The notes beneath the pieces were generated by a model. That model saw only the letters and a list, made by a program, of their open reading frames with translations, had not been told where the DNA came from and made no database searches. A program made the translations under genes and the position numbers. A DNA stretch of 64,000 nt, taken from positions 620,001 through 684,000 of the forward strand of contig NC_070573.1 of NCBI RefSeq assembly GCF_026914185.1, given 5' to 3'. Below, piece after piece: positions 54,312 to 64,000 of the stretch. This stretch comes from Puccinia triticina. Lineage: Eukaryota > Basidiomycota > Pucciniomycetes > Pucciniales > Pucciniaceae. Within the stretch, counting starts at the first letter, position 1, and each line of letters starts with the position of its first letter.

Positions 54312-54653
54312 CAGCAATGGTGGGCCAATACACTAACATTATTTGTTAGTGTAGTGTATCTGAGCCAAAACCAGCTAACAATAACAACATTTTCTGTTAT
54401 CTTGTTTTTTGTGTTGCTAACAATACAGGAACTTGCTCAGGAAAGAGTGATGGATAACAGCAATAACTGTTATTGTATCCTGTTAGTAGCAATAAAAGGC
54501 CTGTTATTGTTGTTATTGCTGTTATTTCCTGTTATTGTTAGTATGGATACTTGTATCTGAGATAACAAATAACATGAATTTGGGATTCAATCAAATGGCT
54601 AAACTAACAGTTATTGTCCAATAATGTTAGTGTAGTGCAGTGGCCCATTGCTG
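54312..54653. mobile_element. CA...TG TIR element filled with TAACAATA words, 342 bp
   Basis: CAGCAATGGTGGGCCA is mirrored by TGGCCCATTGCTG. Flanks GAAGTGC (54305-54311) and GAAGTGG (54654-54660) are a 7-bp duplication with one mismatch. The interior repeats 'taacaata', 'gttattg' and 'cctgttattg'. The end CAGCAATGG equals that of the element at 39669. Non-coding. Confidence 0.75.
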
Positions 54654-55261
54654 GAAGTGGTGTTTGGATTTCACAATCTGTTTCATTTCTCTCTTTCATT
54701 TCTCTTGTTCTTTCAGGACTTATATTACTTCCTCTGTGGTAAAAAATTTCCCCATCATTTTAATATACATGCCTACTTAGATAGAAATAAGACCATCAGC
54801 TGATTGATTGCCTAAAAGTTAACCCCTCAATGGATCAATTTATAACTATCAGTCATTACTTGTCTTAAGGATGCTTAGATGGTGGATCCATCAGTATGAG
54901 TTTGTTTCCTATTTCAATATTATCATGTGGCCATTTCATCTGCTTGCTGGTCATGCAGGCCAGCTCTTGTGGTAGCAAAGGTGGCTGGGTGGTAGTGGTC
55001 AGTTTCAGTCCAACAGCTCTCCCCTTAGGTGATACATCATGGTAGCACACTGCTTTGTACCTCAAGGATTTGCAGCCATCCAATTCTTCTCTTTCTATGT
55101 CTCATGAGCCTTGAACACTAGCAATAATCATTGTTTTTTATTAGATCACAAAAATGTATTTACTAGGTACATAGGTAGCAGCAAGCAGAAGGCTTGCGGT
55201 TGGGCCCAATTGTCATGCAGTGTAAGACTCACCATGAAAATTGGGCACTCACTCATACTTT

Positions 55262-55477
55262 CACCAGGAAAAATCAATTGTCACCAGACATCAGGTGACA
55301 TCAAGCAACAATGTCTGTCAAGTTTTTCCTGCTCTGGCACTACCACAACTAGGCTACAATGGCCCCTTTGTTTCCTACAGGGGGCTGTACATGCGGCCAA
55401 CTGTGCAACTGGTGGGTAGCTCAGTGGACTTAGGCTGATGTCACCTGTAGTCCAGTGACAATTTATTTTTCCTGGTG
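55262..55477. mobile_element. MITE, 216 bp
   Basis: CACCAGGAAAAAT and the mirrored ATTTTTCCTGGTG form the ends; inner 'aattgtcac' and 'caggtgacatca' are also inverted. TTT flanks both sides (55259-55261, 55478-55480), which in an AT-rich site is weak evidence of a duplication. Confidence 0.6.
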
Positions 55478-55499
55478 TTTGAGAAAGTGCGCTGTGGAA

Positions 55500-56318
55500 C
55501 TCCTAAAAGATCAGGAAAGAGCTGTGAGGGGAAATAGTCAACTACACTACTAATAATGTAGAAGAGGCTACAGGTGCTGGTGAGGCTGCCCTCTTGACTA
55601 ATGCTGATGGAGAGAGGGTTACACTAAGAAAAAGAAAAGGTGTGGCTTATGATATCTTTGACTTAGATGGCTTTAACACTAATGGGTTTGAGGTGTATCA
55701 ATCCTACTGAGTGAGAGAGGAGAAGTGAGATGAGGGGAAAAGCAGAAGGTCTTGAGACACTGGGAGATGGGTCAAGGCTCTGAGGTAAAAGGTAAAGAGA
55801 TATATGCTGGGAGATATATTTCAATGGTGTGAAAGTGTATCTAAGTGGGGTGTGTAAAAGGGTAGCTACAGAGTGTATGTGGGGGAAGGTGCATACAAAG
55901 TGCAGTGGGTGAAAGTGCATGATGGGGATACAACATCTAGAGGGGTGTTTATATATGTGAGAATTACTACAGGGGGGGGGTAATACATGATGAGCACATA
56001 GTAACAACATCTAAAGATGAGAAGTAATGATGAAGGTACAATGACCAAGGAGTGTACATGAAAGGTAACTATGTAGAAGATGAAATAATGATGAACAGAA
56101 GTGACAGATATGAGGTCCAAGAAGTGTACATAATGAAGATGAGCATTTGGTAATAGCTACAGTAAATATGAAGGAATTTTCTTCTGATATCATATGAAGG
56201 GGAAAATGTGTAATGAAACTATGTATAATCTGCAGTCCTATGTAGCTATGATACTAATGAATGATGTATGTAATAATGCTAAGGATATGTTATAATTTTA
56301 CAAGGGTATCTTGACAAG
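55500..56318. other. Low-complexity purine-rich sequence, no gene
   Basis: Long A/G/T-rich stretches with 'gatgag', 'gaagtg' words. The open minus frames (55663-56193) are pyrimidine-strand artefacts without features. Confidence 0.45.
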
Positions 56319-56324
56319 GATCTG

Positions 56325-57022
56325 AAGAATGAGATGTGTGGCGGGTGTTAAAGATGCCCGACGATGATGAAGAGTTAAGAATAAAAGAATTCTAACCTGA
56401 AGAATGAGATGTGTGGCGGGTGTTAAAGATGCCCGACGATGATGAAGAGTTAAGAATAAAAGAATCTATTGAGATTCAGTATTTGTCGGAGTGGTGTTAA
56501 ATGTGGCACAACGACGATGAGTCAAAAATAATAGAACGGTTTTCTTTTCTTTAGTTCTTCTTATGATAATTTGATTGACTAAATAATAGGAAACAATAAG
56601 ATAACAAAAATTATACTGACTCTAACCTGAAGAATGAGATGTGTGGCGGGTGTTAAAGATGCCCAACGATGATGAAGAGTTAAGAATAAAAGAATCTAGA
56701 GAAAGAAATAAAAGAGAATAAAAGAATAAGAAAACATTAACATTTGTCCGATGAGTAGAAAAGAAGTTGATGATATTGAATGTGATGCTAGATACCTATT
56801 GAGATTCAGTATTTGTCGGAGTGGTGTTAAATGTGGCACGACGACGATGAGTCAAAAATAATAGAACTGGAAAACAACAACATAAAGATGGGATAAAGAT
56901 AAAAGAAACCATTAGTTTTCCTCCTCCATTGTTGACCGTGATAAATAGCATGACCGAGAGAACCGAAGGACTTACCGGTTTTCTTTTCTTTAGTTCTTCT
57001 TATGATAATTTGATTGACTAAA
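56325..57022 (+). repeat. Mosaic tandem repeats of three unit types
   Basis: Unit a ('gaatgagatgtgtggcgggt' ... 'agaataaaagaat', about 64 bp) occurs at about 56327, 56401 and 56629. Unit b ('ctattgagattcagtatttg' ... 'aaaataatagaac', about 71 bp) occurs at about 56465 and 56797. Unit c ('ggttttcttttctttagttc' ... 'ttgattgacta', about 45 bp) occurs at about 56537 and 56977. Copies are nearly identical, so the amplification is recent. A CpG word 'cgacgatga' is kept in a and b. Confidence 0.85.
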
Positions 57023-57553
57023 GAAAAGAAAACCGGAGCGGGACTTGAAGCGCTTGGTTTTATTGAACGGGTGACGTGGACAAAAGGGGGTTACTGAGAT
57101 GACTATGGATATGCATAGTTGCTCTGATTGAAGTCACAGGGGTCAAAATTCAATATATGTATGAAGAAAATACCTGCCAAAACTATGCATGCCAATAACT
57201 GCTGATCCATTTGGAAATCCTAGGTGAAATGAGTGGGTGACTAGGGGTAAAATGGGGTGTAGAATCTGAATATGAAGTAATAAAGGGATACTTTGGAAGG
57301 GTTTATGAGATATGGAAGTGGTGGTATGAACAGGAACAGGGTTACCACAGCGCTGATGGGACAATAGCTGGGGTATTCAAACTTGCCCTGGCACAAATTG
57401 CATCCAACTTTTCAATTTGGTGTTCAAGGCTGTTTTCAAACACCAACTTTCAATAAAACATGCAAGCACTAGCAGGTTTGGGTGGTGTAGTACAATGTGG
57501 CTTGCATGCACTTTTTTGCAATTTAGTGTTTGAGGGCCAAACTTGAACACTTA

Positions 57554-57933
57554 GGCCCCGTTTGGAACTGATATAAATATAGGTGATATTTTCACCGGTT
57601 AATTCAATAAAAAATACAAAATTCAACATAAAGCCTCCAATTTTTTTTAGGCAACCTACAGTGCTGGTCTCTTCAACTGTGAACCCAGAATCAATTGAGC
57701 CATCTTCAGCACCATAATACCATTATATTTGCTTCATGTTGGTCAAAAGTGATATAATGGTATTATGGTGCTGAAGATGGCTGAATCAGTTGAATCTGAT
57801 TTCAAAGTTAAAGAGACCAGCACTGTAGTTTGCCTAAAAGAAAAATTTGGAGGCTTTATGTTGAATTTTCTATTTTTTATTGAATTAATCAGCAATTATA
57901 TCACCTATAATTATATCAGTGCCAAACGGGGCC
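57554..57933. mobile_element. Long-palindrome MITE, 380 bp, TSD TTA
   Basis: GGCCCCGTTTGGAACTGATA is mirrored at the right (…TATCAGTGCCAAACGGGGCC). Nearly the whole element is one inverted repeat meeting at about 57735. TTA flanks it (57551-57553, 57934-57936), as in PIF/Harbinger. When removed, the foldback arm reads through. Confidence 0.85.
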
Positions 57934-58028
57934 TTATGGTGTTCAAAATTGTGTATGATTTTTTCATAAACTTTCATTGTATGAGTTTATGGAATAAAAT
58001 CTGTTGAAATTATTCAGGTGAAAAGAAT

Positions 58029-59374
58029 TGTGTGTTGTGGGATTTGAACCCACGACCTTCTACATTCATGAGAGCTGCTCTTATACCACTGACACTGCCA
58101 GCAAACGGCTGACGTAAACCGGATTTTGTTGCGCTGACAAAATCCAAACTCAATTTCAAACTCGCGCCCCGGGTGTGTCGTCACCTGTTGTGGATTCAGT
58201 CACCTGCCATTCTCAGTGGCAGGTGCAAGAGGAAAGCACGGCTCCCTCAATGGCCGGTGCTAACCAGTCATTGAGGGGACACACACACCTCCCTTGATGG
58301 CCCATCTGTACCGGCCATCAAGAGGAACACCCTACATTATCTTGTTGGCCGGTCAGTACCGGCCAGCGAGAGTAAGGCACTGTTTGCACTCTTGATGGCC
58401 GCTACTGACCTGCCATCAAAAGGTGACACATATACCCCTGGGTGGCCTGTCAGTACACCGGCCATTGAGAAAAAAACACTAAACTCTTGATGGCCAGTAC
58501 TGGCCGGCCATTGGGAGCAAAACTCTTTTCTCAATGTGTATACACATCACCCTTGATGGCCCGTCAGTACTGGCCATTGAGAGGAACATAATACACTCTT
58601 GATGGCCTGGAATGATTGGCCATTGAGAGGACATACACACCTTACACATTGACCCAACTGGTCATCAAGAGCAAAGCGCTGCACTCTTGATGACCAGTCA
58701 GCGCAGGCCATCAAGAGTGTAGTATATTCCTCTTGATGGCCGGTACTGATGGGCCATCGAGTGGGGTGTGTATGTCCTCTTGATGGCCGGTACTGACGGG
58801 ACATTGAGTGGGGTGTGTATGTCCTCTTGATGGCCAATCAGTCCAGGCCATCAAGAGTGTATTATGTTCCTCTCAATGGCCGGTACTGATGGGCCATTGA
58901 GGGTGATATGTATACACATCAAGAAAAGAGTTTTGCTCTCAACAGCCGGCCAGTACGGTCCATCAAGAGTTTAGTGTTTTTGTCTCGATGGCTGGTGTAA
59001 TGACAGGCCACCAAGGGGTATATGTGTCACCTTTTGATGGCCGGTCAGTAGCGGCCATCAAGAGTGCAAACAGTGCCTTACTCTTGCTGGCTGGTACTGA
59101 CCGGCCAACGAGATAATGTAGGGTGTTCCTCTTGATGGCCAGTACAGACGGGCCATCAAGGGAGGTGTGTGTGTCCCCTCGATGACCGGTTAGCACCAGC
59201 CATCGAGGGAGTCGTGCTTTCCTCTTGCACCTGCCACTGAGAATGGCAGGTGACAAAATCCACAACAGGTGACGACACACCCGGGGCACGAGTTTGAATT
59301 GAAATCTGGATTATGTCAGCGCAACAAAATCCATATTACGTCACCTGTTTGCTGGCAGTGTGAGCTAAACACAC
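58029..59374 (-). repeat. tRNA-like gene split by an insertion
   Basis: Minus-strand parts 59374-59361 and 58089-58029 join (TSD removed) to a 75-nt cloverleaf: acceptor GTGTGTT/AACACAC (7 of 7 pairs), TA, D-arm GCTC-AGTGGTATAA-GAGC (4 of 4), A, a 17-nt anticodon arm, variable AGGTC, T-arm GTGGG-TTCAAAT-CCCAC (5 of 5), then A. The anticodon region 'TCTCATGA' and 'GAAGGTCGTGGG' recall elongator tRNA-Met (CAT), but the anticodon stem pairs poorly. Probably a tRNA-derived repeat. Confidence 0.65.
58093..59360. mobile_element. CACTG-ended foldback element, 1268 bp, TSD TGA
   Basis: CACTGCCAGCAAAC is mirrored by GTTTGCTGGCAGTG. The 3-bp repeat TGA flanks it (58090-58092, 59361-59363). The arms stay mirrored deep inside ('gattttgttgcgctgac', 'ggtgacgacacaccc.gg', 'tgccattctcagtggcaggtg'). 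The core is a minisatellite of 'gatggccggtactgacgggccattgag' type units in alternating orientation. Same ends and duplication length as 22896-23111. Non-autonomous CACTA-like. Confidence 0.8.
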
Positions 59375-59570
59375 AGTTGGTCTTACAGGTGATTTTTGGA
59401 TATTAGATCATATAGCTTGGCCATGCAAATGGGGCTTGAAGCATATATTCCAACAAAATCCTATGCAATTTTGAACACCATAAATGACTGGCAAAATTGC
59501 ATGCAAGTTGGTGTTCAAGTTCATTCTCAAACACAAGTTCCAAAAGTGCATGCAAGCCACATTGTACTAC

Positions 59571-61562
59571 CAACACCGCAACCACTGCGCTTTGCTGATA
59601 AAAGCGCCAAAATAGCAAAGCACAGCGGCCATCCGCTTTTCCTGGCGCCAAAAAGAAGAAGCGTCAGCAGGTAGACACTGTTTTCAGCGTCAACAGGTAG
59701 ACACTGTTTTCAGCGTCAGCAAAGCAAAAATCCCGCTGCACAGATTTTCATTGTTAAACAGCATAGTGATTTTTTTCTGCTTTTGCTGCAAAATAGCACT
59801 GCAAAAGTGCCACAGCGGTGTGAGAACTCCTTTGGGATGGGTGGCAGTTCTGCAAGGGGGAAATACCAGTTTATAATATTTCAAAGATGTAAGAAGCTAT
59901 TACAACTGTTACGAGTGGTTTGAAAAGACCTGCCCCTCTATGATACTACACAAGAGCTTTCACAACAAATTTATTTATTGTTGTGGCAAAATAATGATAG
60001 AGAAAACTATGTGCAGCAGTCTCTTATCAGACCTAGATCAAACTTGAATTCAGTGGAAAGTGGATTTTGTATGGGAAATGGAGTTAGAGTGGTTTACAGC
60101 AGCCTTGAGTCAGATAATCGAAATGAGTCTTAACGTAAGATATGTTATATATGGTTTTATATGTTTGTGATATGAAAGTGGAGATAAACTGATACAAGAC
60201 TTCTGTTAGAACTGATGTTATATGTGAACTATTCAAACTGTCTTTTCCCTCTTCCTTAACCTTCAGTTAAGAGCAAAATTGGTTAAGATCACTTTGACTT
60301 GTTAAGAGCACAAGTGGTGATACTAGCTACTTGACTACTTAGAAATACTCTGAGGCATGAAATATGTTGATGGGCAACTTGATTGAGATCACACTACTGG
60401 TTTATGTGGATGAGGCTTGTAACTCTGAGTGAGATGTGTGTTCTGGTTAGGATTGCCTGAGTGGCATCCTGAAACTGAGGAGGGGAAACATCCTCCTTTT
60501 ATAGTAAAATGTGAGGGATTTTTGCTGGTGGGGATCCTTGTGAGGGATTTTTTCTAGTGTGACCACCATACAGGTGTCCATGTGGTTATGGTGGTGGTGC
60601 CCATATGGTGTCCACGTGGTTGTGGTGGTGGTGTCCATGCGGTGTCCATGGAGCCTACACAATTATGGAGGTTTCCACAGGTGGAGCCATGCTGTGGTAC
60701 GTGGGTGGAGCCAAACAACAACCCTGGAGGTGTCCACAGGTGGAACCATGCCGTGGTGCGTGGGTGGAGCCAAACAACAATCATGGAGTTGTCCACAGGT
60801 GGAACCATGCCATGGGCAGAGCCAAACCACACCACTACATAAACTATAAATATGTCCTTGAGTCTAATTCTATACTATGTACTATCAAAATATCTCTACA
60901 GTATGTAATTATGCTTATGAACACAGTATAATACTAGTAACTTTTGACTGAGTGCAGCTAGCCTAGTGGTTCCAGTGAGTGACTAGGGGTTAAATGACTT
61001 GTAGAATTCAATTATGCAATAATACATCTAGAAATATGTCTCCTTCTCAATAGTAAACTGTGACTTTATGTGATTTGATACTTGAAACACATTTGGCACA
61101 CCACAGCGGCTGGGAGTGCTTTTCTTTGCTTTTAGCAGCTTTTTGCTGCAGAAAGCGGTTCTAGCACAGAGCGCTGTGGCACTTTTGCCCGCTGAGCCGC
61201 TTTTTGCTGCACATAGCGGTGAGAGCGGAGAAAAAAGATGCACAAATACAAACCTTAACTGGTTTGTGGGCAGGATTGTCAGAATTTCAGTTAAATTCAC
61301 CACTTTTCAGCTCTTAGCGCGCTTTTAAGCGAGTTTGCCGCTTTTCAGCACATAGCGCAGCGATTTTGCACTTTTTCTGCGGTTAGCGCAGCAGAAGACC
61401 CGCTGTGCGCCGCTGAAATCTGTTTTTTTTTTTTTTTCTCCTGTATCAATTAGCAAAAAGCGCAGCGGTTCACCCGCTGCCAAAAGCTTTAGCGAAGCGG
61501 GTCCAAAACCGCTGCGCTTTTGCTACGCTTCCCGCTGTGGCAGCGCAGCGGTTGCGGTGTTG
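59571..61562. mobile_element. CA...TG TIR element filled with AGCGCAGCGG words, 1992 bp
   Basis: CAACACCGCAACCACTGCGC is mirrored by GCGCAGCGGTTGCGGTGTTG. An exact 7-bp duplication GTACTAC flanks it (59564-59570, 61563-61569). About 250 bases at the left and 470 at the right are packed with 'agcgcagcgg', 'gctttgct' and 'ccgctg' words; the middle (59890-61090) is unrelated AT-rich sequence plus tandem repeats. No transposase frame. Related to 18768-19399. Confidence 0.8.
60555..60823. repeat. Tandem repeats, units of ~42 and 59 bp
   Basis: At 60555-60650 units with 'gtggttgtggtggtggtgtccat' (in part) and 'gcggtgtcca' repeat. At 60664-60823 a 59-bp unit ('tggaggtgtccacaggtgga' ... 'ccaaacaacaa') occurs three times, the last one truncated. 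They lie inside the 59571-61562 element. Confidence 0.8.
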
Positions 61563-61879
61563 GTACTACACCCCGTAAGCCTACTTGATTTTCTTTAAAA
61601 AAAAAATGGTGTTCAGGAAAAGCCTTGAACACCAACTTGTAAAAGTACATGCAAGTCATGCCTGGTCAACTTTGAATCCCCCTCAATTGATTTGACTGCT
61701 TGGTGCAGTTTTGGCTGTAATCTTTGTTACAATGGACAACTAGACTAGCAAGAAACAGAGCTATGTTGAGCAGTGACCATGGAAGGATGATGAAAGAGTC
61801 TCCCATATTCACTACTCTAGAGCTACACTGCAGTACAACTGACACAGAAAAAGAGAAGAGGAACATGTGTGGCAGTGAA

Positions 61880-62094
61880 GGACTTCCTGTTGAGTCTGGG
61901 AGCCTCCCAGATCTCAATTTACACACCCATACTGTTTTTTGGTGGAAGGGAAACTGCTTTCCTAACCCTACAGCTCATGACTTTTATGTGCACTGATTGC
62001 TGATTTGGTAGGTGTCTTAATTTAGGAGTTAGAGGGGCATCTAGAGCTCTCTAAATGCCAACGGGAAGTCCTCCAGTGTAAAACCTGGAACCCA
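61880..62094. repeat. MITE-like repeat, copy C (full length)
   Basis: GGACTTCCTGTTGAG near the left is mirrored by GCCAACGGGAAGTCC near the right. Copies B (16140-16350) and A (12222-12350) are partial. Non-coding. Confidence 0.7.
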
Positions 62095-62328
62095 ACAATC
62101 TGTTTTTTTATCTTGGATGGATTGTGTACCAATCCATCCATGAGGAGTAATCAATGTGTTTCCTGGAGACAGGCTTCTGGAAGGGATCCTTTTCCGTGTG
62201 ACAAAGCATGAGTAAAGAGGGATGTGTCTTCTTTGCATCTTCAAAAATAAACATGAAAATGATCACAGGGGAGCACACAACTGAGTAAAAAAATGAATAC
62301 ACATATCGTTAATTACTCGAGTAACTTA

Positions 62329-64000
62329 TTACAGGCCGGATTTCTTAATGAGAGCATCGTTATCTTGAGTTCTTCGGGGATCTAGATTCCTCAGCCCAAT
62401 CAAGATCTGATTTTGTCTGGACCGAGATGGAGCGGAAGAAGCGGGATTGTTAAGATGTCGATAGTTGTTTATCCTGGATAAACTAGTAGGGAACCGACTG
62501 TCAACGGACTCAGCATTTGAGTCTGATTCTCGGGCTATTGATGTACGAGTAGCCATTGGACCGACTCTGCGGGGGACGAGTCTGCTTAGGATCATTCGAT
62601 CTACCTCTGCTTCGGTTCCTGCGTCTGTTTCGGTAGTACTCGGTTCCTCCACTACGACCATCTCACTAGCGTCACCGAGGATTGTCCGATCCTCTTCGTA
62701 TTCCTCTTCCTCCCCTGGCTCCTCTTCTTCTGTCTCCAGCTGCTGTTCCTGTTGCTCCGTGTCTCCTGTCTCTTCATCATTATGGTGACTATTTTCTGTG
62801 GACATTGTGCCTGATTCGTGCCCTTCACCTCGCTCTGATTGTCCATCTGGCCTGCCCGTAAACATCCGCGGAGTATGCTGGTCAACCTGACCATTTTGAG
62901 ATACCGTTACACTCTCTTCCCCACTGGTCGTCGAATCATACATCTGCGGGGCATCTCTCACGCGTCTGGCCGCCGGGACTGGAACGTCAATAAATCGACG
63001 ACCGGGGGTGCTCATTGGCCGAGCGGATGGATTGGAAAGTAACTCGGTCAGGTTCCGACGTGACAGTTCTGGTAGCTGGTGACTACTTCGAGTGCGTTGT
63101 CTGTTTCCACCCGAGAACGCGGATGGACGACTAAATCGACTGAAATTTAGACAAAAGGTACGTTAGATCCTCTCAACAGCTTCTGATTTGATCGGCTTAT
63201 GGCAGCATTTACCTGACGATACGCGACGCCTTGATCGCAGCGCACTTGCCCCACCAGACCTTAAACCCCTCACAAAGTACGACTTTTCGGTCTCGCGAGA
63301 CGGCCATCCGACGAAGGCGCCTAACTTCAGTAAGCTTAGACCAATGTTTGAGACACTGGACTTTCAATCGTTGACGGTCGAAGCGCAAGGCTGGTAGTGC
63401 CTGGGAGTTTGTGAGCCAGACTTGGAGGGATTGCTCCCTTAATCGATCATCAACCATTTCTCGGGTTTGGTTTTCCTGATAGCAAAAAGTTGCGAGTCAA
63501 AAATTAATTCAAATTTGAATTTTCGAATAGAGGAGTGTCGCAATATGTTTACATGAAACCTCAAGCTTTGTTCAATATATTTATCTGACCAATGAATCCA
63601 CGTCAATCTGACGATGTCTTTGGCTTGAGACTGGTCCCATGCTGCCAAGATTGCGGCTCTTCTCCGAGAATCAGACGCTCTTGTCCTCCAAAAGTCCAGC
63701 AGTCGGCTGCGTAATTCTGAGAGAGGTAAATTAAGGAATGAACAAGAGAGATTAGATCTCAAGCACGTGGAATGTAAAACCATTGGCCGCAAGATAAAGC
63801 TAGTTTACCAATATTTTGAATCTTGGAAAACCCATTTGCTAATTCATCCAAGTGGCGGATATCCAAAATACGAGCGGTCCAAACTTCGAAATGGATACTA
63901 AGGTAGAGAGGAAAAGTCAGCAAAGATAACTCTTGACCAATGATCTTTTATTCGGGCACCTTAAAGCACGCTTCGCATAACTTCGGTCGACTTCCAGAGC
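62329..64000 (-). CDS. Sfi1-like spindle pole body protein, C-terminal part
   Basis: Minus strand, partial at the window end. Exons 64000-63960, 63897-63809, 63716-63553, 63475-63213 and 63139-62329 join in frame. The first four encode helical repeats of the Sfi1 type, with an aromatic-plus-Trp spacing: HFEVWTARIL, LRSRLLDFWRTRASDSRRRA, WDQSQAKDIVRLTWIHWSDK, LQVWLTNSQALPALRFDRQR, LKVQCLKHWSKLTEVRRLRR and EGFKVWWGKCAA. Sfi1 forms long centrin-binding filaments in the half-bridge of the spindle pole body. The last exon is a disordered tail (residues such as NRQRTRSSHQLPELSRRN, then an acidic stretch TEEEEPGEEEEYEEDRT) ending KKSGL at 62329. Introns are 73-92 bp with GTGCCC, GTAAAC, GTAAAC and GTAAAT donors. 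The family call rests on repeat spacing and is an inference. Confidence 0.7.

Larger units (their letters stand above)
57376..61677. mobile_element. Large foldback element with a tRNA-like gene in its loop
   Basis: Left arm 57376-57985 and right arm 59440-61677 are inverted copies: 'attcaaa.ttg', 'ggtgttcaaggct', 'gtagtacaatgtggcttgca', 'gtgtttgag', 'acttgaacac' and 'tggtgttcaaaattg' recur mirrored in the same order. The loop holds a tRNA-like sequence. Three younger elements sit inside (57554-57933, 58093-59360, 59571-61562). No target duplication was resolved. An old copy of the loop is at 17770-17960. Confidence 0.65.

Noticed and set aside
62465..62788. 107-codon Ser-rich plus frame
   Set aside because: Antisense shadow of the acidic Glu-rich tail of the SFI1-like gene.

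Overview
The window looks like nuclear DNA of a rust fungus (Pucciniales, Basidiomycota, most like Puccinia). Genes have many short GT-AG introns (about 70-110 bp), they include a full set of fungal housekeeping types (RNA polymerase III subunit RPC82, squalene epoxidase ERG1, ketopantoate reductase PAN5, an Sfi1-like protein) next to small secreted proteins of the candidate-effector kind, and most of the remaining DNA is transposons nested in transposons. The species is inferred from gene style and repeat content, not proven.

Layout. 1-2.6 kb: no recognisable gene, two diverged copies of a short repeat. 2.63-7.63 kb: a complete Ty1/copia retrotransposon with two identical 100-bp LTRs, 5-bp target duplication GCCAA and a gag-pol broken by four in-frame TGA codons and one frameshift. 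8.2-12.7 kb: a gene island with a Cys-rich secreted protein (minus), the ten-exon RPC82 gene (minus) and, divergently, a three-exon gene for a 45-residue protein (plus). 12.7-21.8 kb: repeats, including a minisatellite field holding two tRNA-like cloverleaf sequences, an LTR copy and terminal-inverted-repeat (TIR) elements. 21.8-27.5 kb: a solo LTR split by a 4.7-kb Mutator-like element with a 10-bp target duplication, which holds a dead, intron-containing eIF4A/FAL1-type helicase fragment and two nested MITEs. 27.5-42.9 kb: repeats, remnants (copia, LRR, gag-like), a probable Helitron 3' end, one secreted-protein gene, and an onion of nested insertions at 38.6-41.2 kb. 43.0-54.1 kb: the second gene island (1090-residue secreted protein, ERG1, PAN5, small secreted protein, all on plus). 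54.3-62.1 kb: TIR elements, tandem repeats and a large foldback element that carries a tRNA-like gene which was itself split by a CACTG-ended element. 62.3-64.0 kb: 3' part of an SFI1-like gene (minus), running off the window.

The gene models given here were spliced by eye. RPC82 (10 exons), the 1090-residue protein (9), ERG1 (4), PAN5 (2), the 45-residue protein (3), the Cys-rich protein (2) and the SFI1-like gene (5 visible) all keep frame across every junction, which is the main support for the boundaries. The genes are unrelated in function: transcription (RPC82), ergosterol synthesis (ERG1), pantothenate/CoA synthesis (PAN5), spindle pole body (SFI1-like) and secretion. No operon or cluster logic is seen.

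The most unusual content lies in the mobile elements: (i) a copia primer site matching the 5' half of tRNA-Lys(CUU); (ii) a set of short CA...TG elements, each filled with its own short repeated word and mostly flanked by 7-bp target duplications; (iii) CACTG-ended elements with 3-bp duplications, one of them exactly in the D-loop of a tRNA-like gene; (iv) gene capture by a Mutator-like element.
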